From assembly GCA_903916735.1 (NCBI GenBank), contig CAIWXX010000180.1, positions 1 to 64,000 of the forward strand: 64,000 nt of DNA, in the 5' to 3' direction. Position numbers and translations under genes: made by a program. This document shows, piece after piece, positions 1 to 7,808 of this stretch. This DNA is from an uncultured Acidobacteriota bacterium (GTDB taxonomy: Bacteria; Acidobacteriota; CAIWXX01). Numbering within the stretch: position 1 is the stretch's first letter; each line of letters opens with the position of its first letter. Below the pieces are notes generated by a model, which did no database searches, was not told where the DNA came from, and saw nothing but the letters and a program-made list of their open reading frames with translations.

Positions 1-509
1 CGGCCATCAGCGTTTATCTGAGGTTGGGTCCAAAGCTGAGAGCATATTGATCTTTGGCGGTATAGTTCCTTAAATTTTTTATAGTAATCATTTCTACTGG
101 CTACCCCTAATCCAGTTTCTTTACTGATCGCCTTTTTGTTTTTAATGGGTGAAAAAGAGGGATTTTTGTTGTTAGTTGAGAGCATGTCTCCCGCATCCAA
201 CTTTACCCCAAAAATCATATTTAAATCATGAGCCATTTTTTTTGCTATCGGAATTTCATGTTCATTGTGACCAAATGCTACAAACTGCCATCTTAAAATG
301 GGCAAAGAAGATATTTCGCCCCAATTGGAAAGCTCAATTTTTGAGATAAATGGATTTTTACCAACTAACTGTTTAAAGTTAGTAAATAACAAAAAATGCG
401 ACCCAAGAGCTTTGGCCGTTACTCCTTTTGCGGTGGGACACGAAGGGCATTTTAACTGACAAACCGTTGAAGCATCAAGGCGGATATATTTTGGCTTGAC
501 CATAATCAT
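1..509 (-). CDS. Radical SAM/SPASM protein, partial, apparently lacking the central barrel
   Basis: The frame is open from an ATG at 509 (alternative ATG 503) down to the window edge, so the C-terminus is missing. Near the N-terminus the Cys-x3-Cys-x2-Cys motif (CQLKCPSC) marks the radical SAM [4Fe-4S] cluster. It is followed by IELSNWGE, typical of strand beta-2. At the open end, CSQLWTQPQINADG resembles the start of a SPASM domain, which binds auxiliary Fe-S clusters. Between SNWGE and LRWQFVAFGHNEHEI only about five residues remain, where I would expect roughly 100 residues of TIM-barrel strands from memory of this family. The gap is in frame. The gene is much AT-richer than the rest of the window, which suggests transfer. 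Its ATG lies one base after the stop of the upstream zinc-ribbon gene, so the two are probably translated together. The substrate is unknown. It could be an internally deleted, inactive copy. Confidence 0.8.
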   Translation of the reverse strand, partial: MIMVKPKYIRLDASTVCQLKCPSCPTAKGVTAKALGSHFLLFTNFKQLVGKNPFISKIELSNWGEISSLPILRWQFVAFGHNEHEIPIAKKMAHDLNMIFGVKLDAGDMLSTNNKNPSFSPIKNKKAISKETGLGVASRNDYYKKFKELYRQRSICSQLWTQPQINADG

Positions 510-510
510 A

Positions 511-690
511 CTAACGACATCCCCCCTCAGATCGGCGCTTGAGAAGATTTTCGAGAGGTTCCAAGCGCTCGAATTGACTCCTCCAATAACACATGGAACA
601 TTGCGTCCATCGGTTATATCGGGCGTGCTCAGTAATGTCCCTTCCGCATGTGCGGCAGACAACTGTTCGGGGTTTATCTAGTGCTCTCAT
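511..690 (-). CDS. Small zinc-ribbon protein (59 aa)
   Basis: An ATG at 690 opens a 59-codon frame ending in TAG at 511. The product has two Cys-x2-Cys knuckles, VCRTCG near residue 12 and QCSMC near residue 31, separated by 15 residues, which is a classic zinc-ribbon arrangement. The tail is charged (EPLENLLKRRSEGG). The stop is one base from the ATG of the downstream radical SAM gene, so coupling is likely. Its base composition is closer to the rest of the window than that of its AT-rich partner. The function is unknown. A role as a small partner or adaptor of the radical SAM protein is inferred only from position. Confidence 0.6.
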   Translation of the reverse strand: MRALDKPRTVVCRTCGRDITEHARYNRWTQCSMCYWRSQFERLEPLENLLKRRSEGGCR

Positions 691-693
691 AGG

Positions 694-731
694 CCTAACG
701 ATTCCGCTTGCCTTCGGCGTAAGTCGTAAGG
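694..731 (+). other. Imperfect hairpin upstream of the intron-like fragment
   Basis: CCTAACGA (694-701) pairs with TCGTAAGG (724-731) with one mismatch, and an inner stem forms around GCC-TTC-GGC. No U-run follows. The hairpin lies 11 bases before the GTGTACG that looks like the 5' end of a group IIC intron. Such introns typically insert just downstream of stem-loops. It also sits directly upstream of the minus-strand zinc-ribbon start. Confidence 0.45.
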
Positions 732-742
732 TTGAGCGGTTG

Positions 743-805
743 GTGTACGCCCAGCATGGACGTAAACTTAAGGGGTCTAAGTCCCCTACAGAAGGTCAGA
801 ACACA
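743..805 (+). mobile_element. 5' fragment of a group IIC intron (putative)
   Basis: The stretch starts GTGTACGCCCAGCATGG and continues with an AGGGG-TCTAAGT-CCCCT hairpin (771-787) and then AGAAGGTCAGAAC. From memory, this order of elements matches the start of domain I of bacterial group IIC introns such as the Oceanobacillus iheyensis intron: a GUGUGCCC-GGCAUGG start, a short G/C hairpin, then a GAAGGCAGAAG segment. Similarity fades after about 805. No intron-encoded reverse transcriptase and no domain V were recognised downstream, so this is read as a truncated relic. The 11-nt distance from the preceding hairpin fits the target preference of this class. Confidence 0.5.
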
Positions 806-902
806 TAAACTGTCAGCAAAGGACAAGAGGCTATAGGGATTTGCTTTTTCGACCGGATACCGAAAACTCTACAACTGTAGTAATATAGGGACAACAGAAC
901 CA

Positions 903-956
903 CTCCTGGCACCCTTCCGTCATCTCTGGAGATGACGGACGGGTGCCAGAAGGAGA
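903..956. repeat. Long near-perfect inverted repeat
   Basis: The arms around TGGCACCC-TTCCGTCATCTC and its complement form a stem of about 20 bp with a single mismatch and a two-base loop. The outer CTCCT/AGGAG arms extend the pairing after a three-base bulge. No U-run follows, so it is not a typical intrinsic terminator. It may be a small palindromic repeat element. No gene is recognised around it. Confidence 0.7.
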
Positions 957-1094
957 CGTTTTGGGCGGTTTGCAGCAAAAACATGGGTTCAAAGCAAGGC
1001 ATTTTGAGAGTTGAGTCAAGAGCCGTGCCGACTAGAAGCAGAAGGCATCTGAGCTGGAGAAAGCCTGCCGAGAAGGAAGCGTAAAATTGGTGTG

Positions 1095-1230
1095 CTACCG
1101 GGGAAATCCGTGCCAAAAAAAGGCAAAAATTGTGACAGGGCAGGATCGTGAATTCCTCTCAGGAAGCCGGGAATAAAGGAATGCAGCAATAGTTTATGGA
1201 ACCACCACTGGTCGATATCAAAATCCATTC
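1095..1230 (+). repeat. Dispersed repeat, copy 1
   Basis: This stretch of about 136 bp has a second copy in the opposite orientation at 31141-31276, at about 80% identity by eye. Shared runs include GTGAATTCCTCTCAG, GGAATGCAG and ACTGGTCGA-like segments. Part of the unit (1152-1183) recurs as an imperfect inverted repeat at 1226-1257. No open frame crosses it. Both copies lie in intergenic DNA. Confidence 0.8.
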
Positions 1231-1306
1231 CTCCCTTCCTCGCTTCCTGAGAAGTCGAGGGGTTGTGATTGGTGCGACCTTGGTCTTTGGTTCTGGCTAC
1301 GCCAGG

Positions 1307-1936
1307 TTAGGTCGCCCATAGACCGCCGGTCTCAGCCAGCCAATCGGCAATGGTCCCGGCCGCTTGTGGAATATTGCTGTTGGAAATGTCAAGCTGCAGG
1401 ACGGGAAGGGTGGACTGCGAAATAAGGCCCTTCAGGAAATTCTGTTCATCCATGATTGAGCGCAAATCGTCGTATTGACTGGGGTTTCCCGACACCTTCA
1501 GCCTTTCGGCGCGGGCCGTTTCGAAAGATTCCACTGTCCGGGTACAAAAGATGATTCGAAAACCAAGCGCCTTTAGCCGGTCCTCAAGCCATCGAAAATC
1601 GTGATCCTTGCCGTATTTCTGCAATTGATAGGATCGTGTTGAAATATGGAATCGATCAACGATCCAGGAGTAATACTGTAGTAGTTCGAAAAGGTGGATC
1701 CATGTCCGGTAGGTTTCCATCGCCCGCGCCTCTTCCTGTGGCTCGAAGTTGATTAGACCTCGGCCCCAGGGAAAGTTCGTGAACGCACACCACTCGGCCG
1801 AGACAAGCGGCGAATGGTAGCGGTACTTGCGCGGGCCGACGATCCGCGGGTGTTCATTCAAGGCGAATGCAAGTTCGGTTTTGAGAGTGAGGCGAGTTCC
1901 TTCAAGGATGATCTTCGGACAGAGTTTGTTGCCCAT
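1307..1936 (-). CDS. P-loop kinase-like protein with degenerate Walker A
   Basis: The 209-aa protein resembles thymidylate and deoxynucleoside kinases in layout. It has a hydrophobic strand leading into a P-loop-like GTRLTLKTELAF near residue 13, a WIVDRFHIST segment near residue 90 (the DR-x-x-x-S motif of nucleoside kinases), and an FRIIFCTRT strand followed by an Arg-rich lid-like region. The usual GxxxxGK[ST] is altered: the Gly before the Lys is replaced by Leu, so phosphate binding may differ or be lost. A GTGGAG ribosome site precedes the ATG, which lies three bases after the stop of the small lipoprotein gene upstream. They form a two-gene unit. The substrate is unknown. Confidence 0.6.
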   Translation of the reverse strand: MGNKLCPKIILEGTRLTLKTELAFALNEHPRIVGPRKYRYHSPLVSAEWCAFTNFPWGRGLINFEPQEEARAMETYRTWIHLFELLQYYSWIVDRFHISTRSYQLQKYGKDHDFRWLEDRLKALGFRIIFCTRTVESFETARAERLKVSGNPSQYDDLRSIMDEQNFLKGLISQSTLPVLQLDISNSNIPQAAGTIADWLAETGGLWAT

Positions 1937-1939
1937 TTT

Positions 1940-2053
1940 CTACTCCACAATGATTTCATCGGCTGCCGGCCGTGTCGGATGTTCGACCCGAGCACGGCAT
2001 GCAGTCAGCAACAGAATGATGATGGGAATCGGAACATAAAACCATTTCGACAT
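1940..2053 (-). CDS. Small lipoprotein (37 aa)
   Basis: An ATG at 2053 sits behind an AGAGGGTGG ribosome site. The product starts MSKWFYVPIPIIILLLTAC, a short basic n-region, a hydrophobic core and a lipobox (LTAC). The mature peptide of about 19 residues is acidic at its end. Its stop is three bases before the start of the kinase-like gene, so it is the first gene of that unit. An upstream in-frame start at 2071 is possible but has a poorer signal-peptide fit. The function is unknown. Confidence 0.55.
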   Translation of the reverse strand: MSKWFYVPIPIIILLLTACRARVEHPTRPAADEIIVE

Positions 2054-2420
2054 TTTCCACCCTCTCTTCATTGGCTGCCGGCATTGTCGAGCCGGCTCGG
2101 AGCATCGACATCGGCGTATCATTGAATAGAGGTGTCAGGTTCGTCAACCAACATCGAGGCCGCGATGTGAACTCCACCGATGCGTAGAAACGATGCTGAG
2201 AGAAGAAGTGCGGCTGGTTCTCAAAGTATCGCCGAGCGATATCCGGCTTTTCTGAACGGCGCCTCTCGACAATGATCGAAGCGCAATCAGAGAGCGGATC
2301 GGGGGTTTGCCCTCTTCCACGGGACAGTCAACATTGTTTTTTTTCTCGCTTGGGGAAACCCGTTCAGAGGTTCCCCTGGAACACTCATTCGACGCCCATC
2401 AAAGCCTCTGCTGTGGTATC
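2054..2420. other. Intergenic region between divergent genes
   Basis: This gap separates the minus-strand lipoprotein/kinase unit from the plus-strand TPR gene, so promoters in both directions are expected. No strong -35/-10 pair, hairpin or repeat stands out. Confidence 0.5.
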
Positions 2421-3323
2421 ATGAGCGTCATGAAAAGGAGCCTGTTGATATTGATTCTCGCAGCGTCACTGCTTCGAGCGGATACGGCATGGCATGAGGA
2501 CTACAAAGCGGGAGTCGCCGCATTGGAACACGGCGATGCTTCAACGGCAACAGATCTCCTGGTGAGTGCGATTGAGAAACGCCCGGAGCCTTCAGCCAGC
2601 ATCAAAACGATTGGAAATAGTGTCATCAGCTATTTCCCCCATTTCTATCTCGGAAAGGCTCTCTTCCAGCTCGAACGATATCCCGAGGCGGCCGAGGAAT
2701 TCCAGACGGAAGAACGGCTCGGCGAAATCTCCAAATCGCCCGCACTGTACAACGAGCTTCTCGATTTTCGCCAAAAATCGAATGAAAAAATGTCGGGGAC
2801 GACAGGGACCACCACGGTCGACCCGGAAGTACTGAAAGCCCAGCGCATACAGCGATTCCTCTCCTCCGGATCAACGGCACTCTATGAAGGCAAATATGCC
2901 GATGCCAAGGATTTTTTCAAAAAGGTCCTAGTCATCGATCCATCGAACCTGGAAGCTCAGGATTCGCTCCGTAAGATCGGCATGGCCGAGGATGCTGCGG
3001 CATCTGAGAAGGCCGGAGCAAAACAGTTAATACGGGATGGGCTCACAGATTTCCTGGGCGGCCGGTATTCTGATGCCGCAAGGAAATTGGATGCTGGAAC
3101 TCAGAAGGATCCGTCCAGCGCCATTTGTCGTTTCTTCCTGGGATGTTCATATGCAGCCCAATACTTGCTCGCGGGCGAGAAAGACCAGTCACTGAGCAAC
3201 CAGGCAGAAGCCCAGTTCAGACAGCTCGTCATGGACAACCCAAGCTTCAAGATCCAGGAAAACTACCGCAGCATCGTCTCACCAAAGATATTGGAAATCT
3301 ACAGACGCGCAACCGGCAAATAG
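2421..3323 (+). CDS. Exported TPR-repeat protein
   Basis: The 300-aa product starts with a signal peptide (MKRSLLILILAASLLRADTA). I place the start at ATG 2421, with ATG 2430 as an alternative. The frame is open further upstream, but that part lacks protein-like character. TPR-like helical pairs are visible at FYLGKALFQLERYPEAAEEF and ALYEGKYADAKDFFKKVL, followed by DPSNLEAQ, a typical TPR end. A third unit lies near FLGGRYSDAARKLD. The protein is probably periplasmic and scaffolds protein contacts. It precedes the M64 peptidase by 53 bases on the same strand, so the two may be co-expressed. Confidence 0.8.
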   Translation: MSVMKRSLLILILAASLLRADTAWHEDYKAGVAALEHGDASTATDLLVSAIEKRPEPSASIKTIGNSVISYFPHFYLGKALFQLERYPEAAEEFQTEERLGEISKSPALYNELLDFRQKSNEKMSGTTGTTTVDPEVLKAQRIQRFLSSGSTALYEGKYADAKDFFKKVLVIDPSNLEAQDSLRKIGMAEDAAASEKAGAKQLIRDGLTDFLGGRYSDAARKLDAGTQKDPSSAICRFFLGCSYAAQYLLAGEKDQSLSNQAEAQFRQLVMDNPSFKIQENYRSIVSPKILEIYRRATGK

Positions 3324-3376
3324 GCACGCCGCTTTGCGATGCATTATCCATCTTTTTTTCAAGGAGAAGGAACCCC

Positions 3377-4834
3377 ATGAGAAAGCTCCTCATCGCCGCT
3401 TTTATCTTATCCACATTAATGGCAACGCACGCCATCGCAGGCGATTTTGAAACCTACTTCAAAGACCAGACGCTGCGAGTCGATTATATGCACACCGGCG
3501 ATGCCGCTTCGGATTTGATCACTCTGGACCAGCTCTATGTGCAGGGCGCGTGGGCAGGGAGCACGACAAACCTGATCGACATGTTGAACCAGGGCCGCTA
3601 CATGGCGAAGGTCTTCGATCTCGCCACCAATCGTCTCATCTTTTCGAAAGGATTCGACAGCTACTTTGGTGAATATCGTACGTCGACACCTGCTCTGGAG
3701 GGGCAGAAGCGCGCCTATCACGAATCGGTGCTCATGCCGATGCCAAAAGGCAAGGTGCAGTTCACACTCGAATCTCGCGATAAAAATTACATTTTTCACC
3801 GGATTTACGATACCGTTATCGATCCCACTGCGACCGGAGTGAATCGCGAGGGCTTGCGCGGCGACACTGAAGTGATCCCATTCATCCAGAGCGGAGACCC
3901 TCATCAGAAGGTCGATCTTCTGATCCTGGCAGAAGGGTACACATCCGCCGAACGCCCCAAATTCGTCTCCGATGCTCAAAGGCTTCTTGATGCCATGTTC
4001 AAACATGAGCCGTACACGACCAGGAGGAATCTCTTCAATGTGAGTGGGGCATTCAAAGCATCGGCTGAAAGCGGCTGCGACGAGCCGAGCCACGGGAGCT
4101 ACAAGAGGACGACGCTGGGCGCCAGCTTCGACTCGCTGGGAACCTACCGTTATCTGCTCGTCGAAGACAATCGCACGATGCGCGATGTCGCAGCGCATGC
4201 GCCGTATGATGCGCTGATCATCCTGGTCAATACAAAACGGTACGGTGGTGGAGGCATCTACAATCTCTACTCGACGAGCACCGCCGACAACCAATACTCC
4301 AACTATACTTTCCTCCACGAGTTCGGCCACTGCTTCGCGGGTCTCGCCGACGAGTACTACACATCCACGACTTCTTATAACGATTTCTACCCGAAGGGCA
4401 TTGAACCAATTGATCCCAATGTCACGGCGCTGCTCGACCCATCACACGTCAAATGGGCCACAACACCGGGGATCGAAATCCCGACACCCTGGGAGAAGGC
4501 CGATTTCGACAAGATGGACGCCGATTACCAGAAGATACGCGGTGAGCTCTATGAGAAAATTTCGAAGCTGAAGCGAGAAGGAAAGTCGGCTGAAGCGGTT
4601 GATCTCGAAGCACAGAGTGAAAAGCTGGCCGCTGAGCAATCGAAAAAAGTCGATGACTATCTCACCGCCAGCAAGTACGCCGGCACGGTGGGTGCTTTTG
4701 AAGGAGCCGGGTATTCAGCCAACGGCCTCTACCGCCCGATGGTGGATTGCATCATGTTCACCAAAGGCGTGAAGCCCTTCTGCAAGGTTTGTGAAGCAGC
4801 CATCATCAGAGTGATCGAATCTTATACGAAGTAA
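3377..4834 (+). CDS. Secreted M64-family (IgA peptidase-like) metallopeptidase
   Basis: An ATG at 3377 follows an AAGGAGAAGG ribosome site, giving 485 aa with a signal peptide (MRKLLIAAFILSTLMATHAIA). The first part of about 150 residues is beta-rich, as in M64 proteins. The segment VDLLILAEGYTSAE and the zinc site FLHEFGHCFAGLADEY near residue 315 (HExxHxxxxxxD) identify the M64 catalytic domain. A charged helical insert near residues 375-430 (KMDADYQKIRGELYEKISKL) and a cysteine pair (CKVCEA) near the C-terminus are typical. It probably cleaves extracellular proteins. The IgA link comes from the family name and is not a claim about its substrate. Confidence 0.9.
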   Translation: MRKLLIAAFILSTLMATHAIAGDFETYFKDQTLRVDYMHTGDAASDLITLDQLYVQGAWAGSTTNLIDMLNQGRYMAKVFDLATNRLIFSKGFDSYFGEYRTSTPALEGQKRAYHESVLMPMPKGKVQFTLESRDKNYIFHRIYDTVIDPTATGVNREGLRGDTEVIPFIQSGDPHQKVDLLILAEGYTSAERPKFVSDAQRLLDAMFKHEPYTTRRNLFNVSGAFKASAESGCDEPSHGSYKRTTLGASFDSLGTYRYLLVEDNRTMRDVAAHAPYDALIILVNTKRYGGGGIYNLYSTSTADNQYSNYTFLHEFGHCFAGLADEYYTSTTSYNDFYPKGIEPIDPNVTALLDPSHVKWATTPGIEIPTPWEKADFDKMDADYQKIRGELYEKISKLKREGKSAEAVDLEAQSEKLAAEQSKKVDDYLTASKYAGTVGAFEGAGYSANGLYRPMVDCIMFTKGVKPFCKVCEAAIIRVIESYTK

Positions 4835-5016
4835 AAAAAAGGATTCGCCCGTGCGCCGACGAGACAGGCATGGGTATCGGTGAGGAGCGGCGTGTTTCCG
4901 CGAGAAAAATTCACCCCAAAGTCTGCTGCAAGACCGCCATGCGCCATCGTCGGAGAACTGAGAACCGGTAACTGACGCACATTCTCGAAGAATCCGAAAG
5001 CTTTTCGACTCTCTTA

Positions 5017-7395
5017 TCATCGCCCGGCAGCCATAATCTGTCCAAGCGAGAGGCCTCCATCATTGGGAGGGACACGCTGGTGCCAATAGGGATGGAAGCC
5101 CTCCTGTCGAAGGCGTTGAATCGCGCGTTCGGTGAGGTATCGGTTCTGGAAGCAGCCACCGGAGAGGACGACCCGTGTTTCGGCGACTCGCATCGCAACC
5201 GACACAATGGCGTCCGCCAGGGCATTATGAAATTTCGCCGATATCACGGGGATTGGGGTCGTCGAATGAATATCCTGAAGTATCTCCTTCACCATCGAAG
5301 CCCAATCGAGCACGAGCATGTTCATCTCCGGTCCGGCATCAACCAGATCTATCGTATACTGTTCATTGGATGCAACCGTCTCCAAGAGGAATTCGAGTTC
5401 CATGGCGGCCTGCCCTTCGAAACGCACGGTTGGACACAATCCCGTCAGAGCGGCCACCGCATCAAACAACCTCCCGGCACTCGAGGTCCGAGGGCAATTG
5501 ACGCGCCGCGTCAAAGTCGAACACAGCAACGTCTCTTCATCCGCGGAAAAAACGGGGAGCCGTTCGTTTTCAAAAAGGGCCTCGCCGAAGAGTTCGAAGA
5601 GGAGGCCGGCGGCGCTGCGGCGCGGCTCCTTGATCGCCCTGTCCCCGCCAGGCAACGGGAACGTGCGGATGTGCGCAACGCGTGTAAACGAATATCGAGA
5701 GCAGCCTGCGCCGCTGCTCATCCGCTCCCCCGCTCCTCCGCTGCGATCTTCATCTGCTTCATCTCTATTTTCATGATCGGTGATTGAAGCGCTGCCAACC
5801 CTCAGAAACTCGCCTCCCCATATCGTTCCGTCGAGCCCGAAGCCGGTGCCATCCCAGGAGACTCCAAGGCAGCCCCCGGTGATTTCGTTGTCGGCCATGC
5901 AGGATAGGACATGGGCAAAATGGTGTTGCACCTTCGTCATGGGCAATCCGAGGCCCTCGGAATACTGAGTCGACAGATAGTCCGGATGTCGATCACAAGC
6001 CACTTCAGCCGGTTGCACATCGTACAGTTTCCCAAAACTCGCGATGACTCGCTGGAAAGCATCGAAGGATTGGGTGGTTTCGAGGTCTCCGATATGCTGG
6101 CTGATGAAGGCGTCCCTGCCGATGCTGACAGCAATCGTATTTTTCAGATGCGCGCCGACGGCCAGGATGACCGGCTGGGGGTGGTCAAGGGGGCGCGGGA
6201 GCGGCGCGTACCCTCGAGCCCGCCTCATCATCATTTCGCGGCCCGCAACGACGCGAATAATGGAGTCATCGACGTGGCGAGCGATGGGCCGATTATGAAC
6301 CAGAAAAGCATCGGCAATGCCGCTGAGCCTGGACAGAGCATCCATTTCATCCGTGCAGATTGGCTCATCCGCTAAGTTGCCGCTCGTGGCCACCACGGGG
6401 AATCTGAGCACAGCCATGAGCTGGTGATGAAGCGGAGCGTAAGGGAGCATGACACCGAGGTACGGGTTGCGAGGAGCAACGGCTGAGTGGATACAAGTTG
6501 TCGTCAATCGCCGTTTCAGAAGAACGATGGGAGATTCCGGAGAATCAAGCAGCCGGCACTCGAGGTCCGTCACCTCGCATTCGGCCCGTGCCACTGTGAT
6601 TGAGGGAAGCATGACAGCAAAGGGTTTCTCTTCGCGCCGCTTTCTTTGCCGGAGCGTCTGGATGGCGCTATCGGAACGGGCATCGGCCATGAGATGAAAC
6701 CCGCCGATTCCTTTGACAGCAACGATCCGACCACGGCCGATCGCGTCCGCAGCAGCGAGAAGAGCATCGTGTTTCTTCGAAATCACCGAACCGCTTCCAT
6801 CCCAGTACTCCAGTTGTGGGCCGCAAACAGGACAGGCATTTGGTTGAGCATGAAAGCGCCTGTCGAGAGGGTTCTCGTATTCGGCACAGCATGCTTCGCA
6901 CATGACGAACTGCTTCATTGTTGTACGGGCGCGATCATATGGCAGTGATTCGATAATGCTGTATCGAGGGCCGCAATTGGTGCAGTTTGTGAAAGGATAC
7001 TGATAGCGGCGGTTGCCGGGATCAAAGAGATCGTTGAGGCAATCGGCGCACGTCGCAATGTCCGGCAGGACGAGCGCTGTTTTCTCTCCGCCCGATTCGC
7101 TTTGTCGAATTTCAAATCCCACGAAGCCAGCCGCATCATGATAAGACGGCTCCAAGCTTTGAATCGACGACCGTGGCGGCTTTTCGTGGTCGATCCGTGT
7201 CAGGAAGCAGTCGAGATTTTCACGGGAGCCTTCGACTTCAATGAAAACCCCCACCGGCGAGTTGTTCACCCAGCCGGCCAATCCAAGCTCCATCGCGAGT
7301 CTATAGACAAAAGGACGAAATCCGACACCCTGCACAGCGCCTCGAATCACAAGACGAAGTCGTTGGCAATCGGCAATGGAAGGAGCCTCTGCCAT
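5017..7395 (-). CDS. hypF: HypF carbamoyltransferase, [NiFe]-hydrogenase maturation
   Basis: HypF makes the thiocarbamate on HypE that becomes the CN ligands of the NiFe active site. All its modules are visible in 792 aa: an acylphosphatase domain with GAVQGVGFRPFVYR near the N-terminus; two zinc fingers (CADCLNDLF...CTNCGP and CEACCAEYE...CPVCGP); a YrdC-like domain (KGIGGFHLMADA, with SGNLADEPI); and a Kae1-like domain with the metal site HHFAHVLSC and WDGTGFGLDGTIWGG. I use the ATG at 7395. A TTG 18 bases upstream is possible. The length is normal to slightly long. The gene points away from the hox operon 2.7 kb downstream, which supplies its client. The other hyp genes must lie outside the window. 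Confidence 0.97.
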   Translation of the reverse strand: MAEAPSIADCQRLRLVIRGAVQGVGFRPFVYRLAMELGLAGWVNNSPVGVFIEVEGSRENLDCFLTRIDHEKPPRSSIQSLEPSYHDAAGFVGFEIRQSESGGEKTALVLPDIATCADCLNDLFDPGNRRYQYPFTNCTNCGPRYSIIESLPYDRARTTMKQFVMCEACCAEYENPLDRRFHAQPNACPVCGPQLEYWDGSGSVISKKHDALLAAADAIGRGRIVAVKGIGGFHLMADARSDSAIQTLRQRKRREEKPFAVMLPSITVARAECEVTDLECRLLDSPESPIVLLKRRLTTTCIHSAVAPRNPYLGVMLPYAPLHHQLMAVLRFPVVATSGNLADEPICTDEMDALSRLSGIADAFLVHNRPIARHVDDSIIRVVAGREMMMRRARGYAPLPRPLDHPQPVILAVGAHLKNTIAVSIGRDAFISQHIGDLETTQSFDAFQRVIASFGKLYDVQPAEVACDRHPDYLSTQYSEGLGLPMTKVQHHFAHVLSCMADNEITGGCLGVSWDGTGFGLDGTIWGGEFLRVGSASITDHENRDEADEDRSGGAGERMSSGAGCSRYSFTRVAHIRTFPLPGGDRAIKEPRRSAAGLLFELFGEALFENERLPVFSADEETLLCSTLTRRVNCPRTSSAGRLFDAVAALTGLCPTVRFEGQAAMELEFLLETVASNEQYTIDLVDAGPEMNMLVLDWASMVKEILQDIHSTTPIPVISAKFHNALADAIVSVAMRVAETRVVLSGGCFQNRYLTERAIQRLRQEGFHPYWHQRVPPNDGGLSLGQIMAAGR

Positions 7396-7808
7396 CACTC
7401 GATGTCGGCCCAATCAGAGTTCCGCTGTGCTTGGGGATGAGGAACGCGAATCACATTCATGGTGAGAGTATAACCCTGTCGGCCGCGGAAAGCAGAAGGG
7501 AGCATTTGTCGCTTCCAGAATCCGCACGGGCTGCCCGATGATTCTGAACCGCCCAGGGCAATGTCAAAGTCACGCCGGCACCTCATCGCACAATCTGCGC
7601 ATTATTGCCGACTGTGACCTGACCTTGCTGAAGTATCAATGAGGCCTTGACCTCTACCATCGCGGAGATTATCTTTGACCTATGAGCATTCATTACAAAA
7701 AGGCTCGGACGTAGTGCATGACTCGACCACTGCCTTTTTTCTTACCGAGGTGTCAGTTTTTTCTTCATCGGTACATTTGCTCCATGTCTTGAATGGAGAG
7801 GGGGGTTT
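7396..7808. other. Intergenic region between hypF and the papain-type protease
   Basis: The genes diverge here, so this gap should hold promoters for both. One plus-strand candidate is listed separately. No hydrogenase-type -24/-12 element is evident. Confidence 0.5.
7647..7675 (+). promoter_or_regulatory. Candidate sigma-70-type promoter for the chagasin/papain gene
   Basis: TTGACC (7647-7652) and TATCTT (7670-7675) are separated by 17 bp. This would give a leader of about 125 nt before the ATG at 7809. The match is moderate. Confidence 0.35.

Noticed and set aside
694-738. Possible attC (integron) site
   Set aside because: GCCTAAC and GTTGAGC match the loose consensus of the outer boxes, but the site is too short, the boxes pair with two mismatches, and there is no integron integrase or cassette array. 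The hairpin and intron reading explains it better.
593-808. Plus-strand frame of 71 codons across the hairpin and intron fragment
   Set aside because: It is antisense to the zinc-ribbon gene, runs through the structured non-coding elements and has no protein-like pattern.
3416-4330. 304-codon open frame antisense to the M64 gene
   Set aside because: The sense strand has clear M64 motifs. The antisense product has no recognisable domain and mirrors the codon bias.
5080-5787. 235-codon open frame antisense to hypF
   Set aside because: hypF motifs are unambiguous on the other strand.
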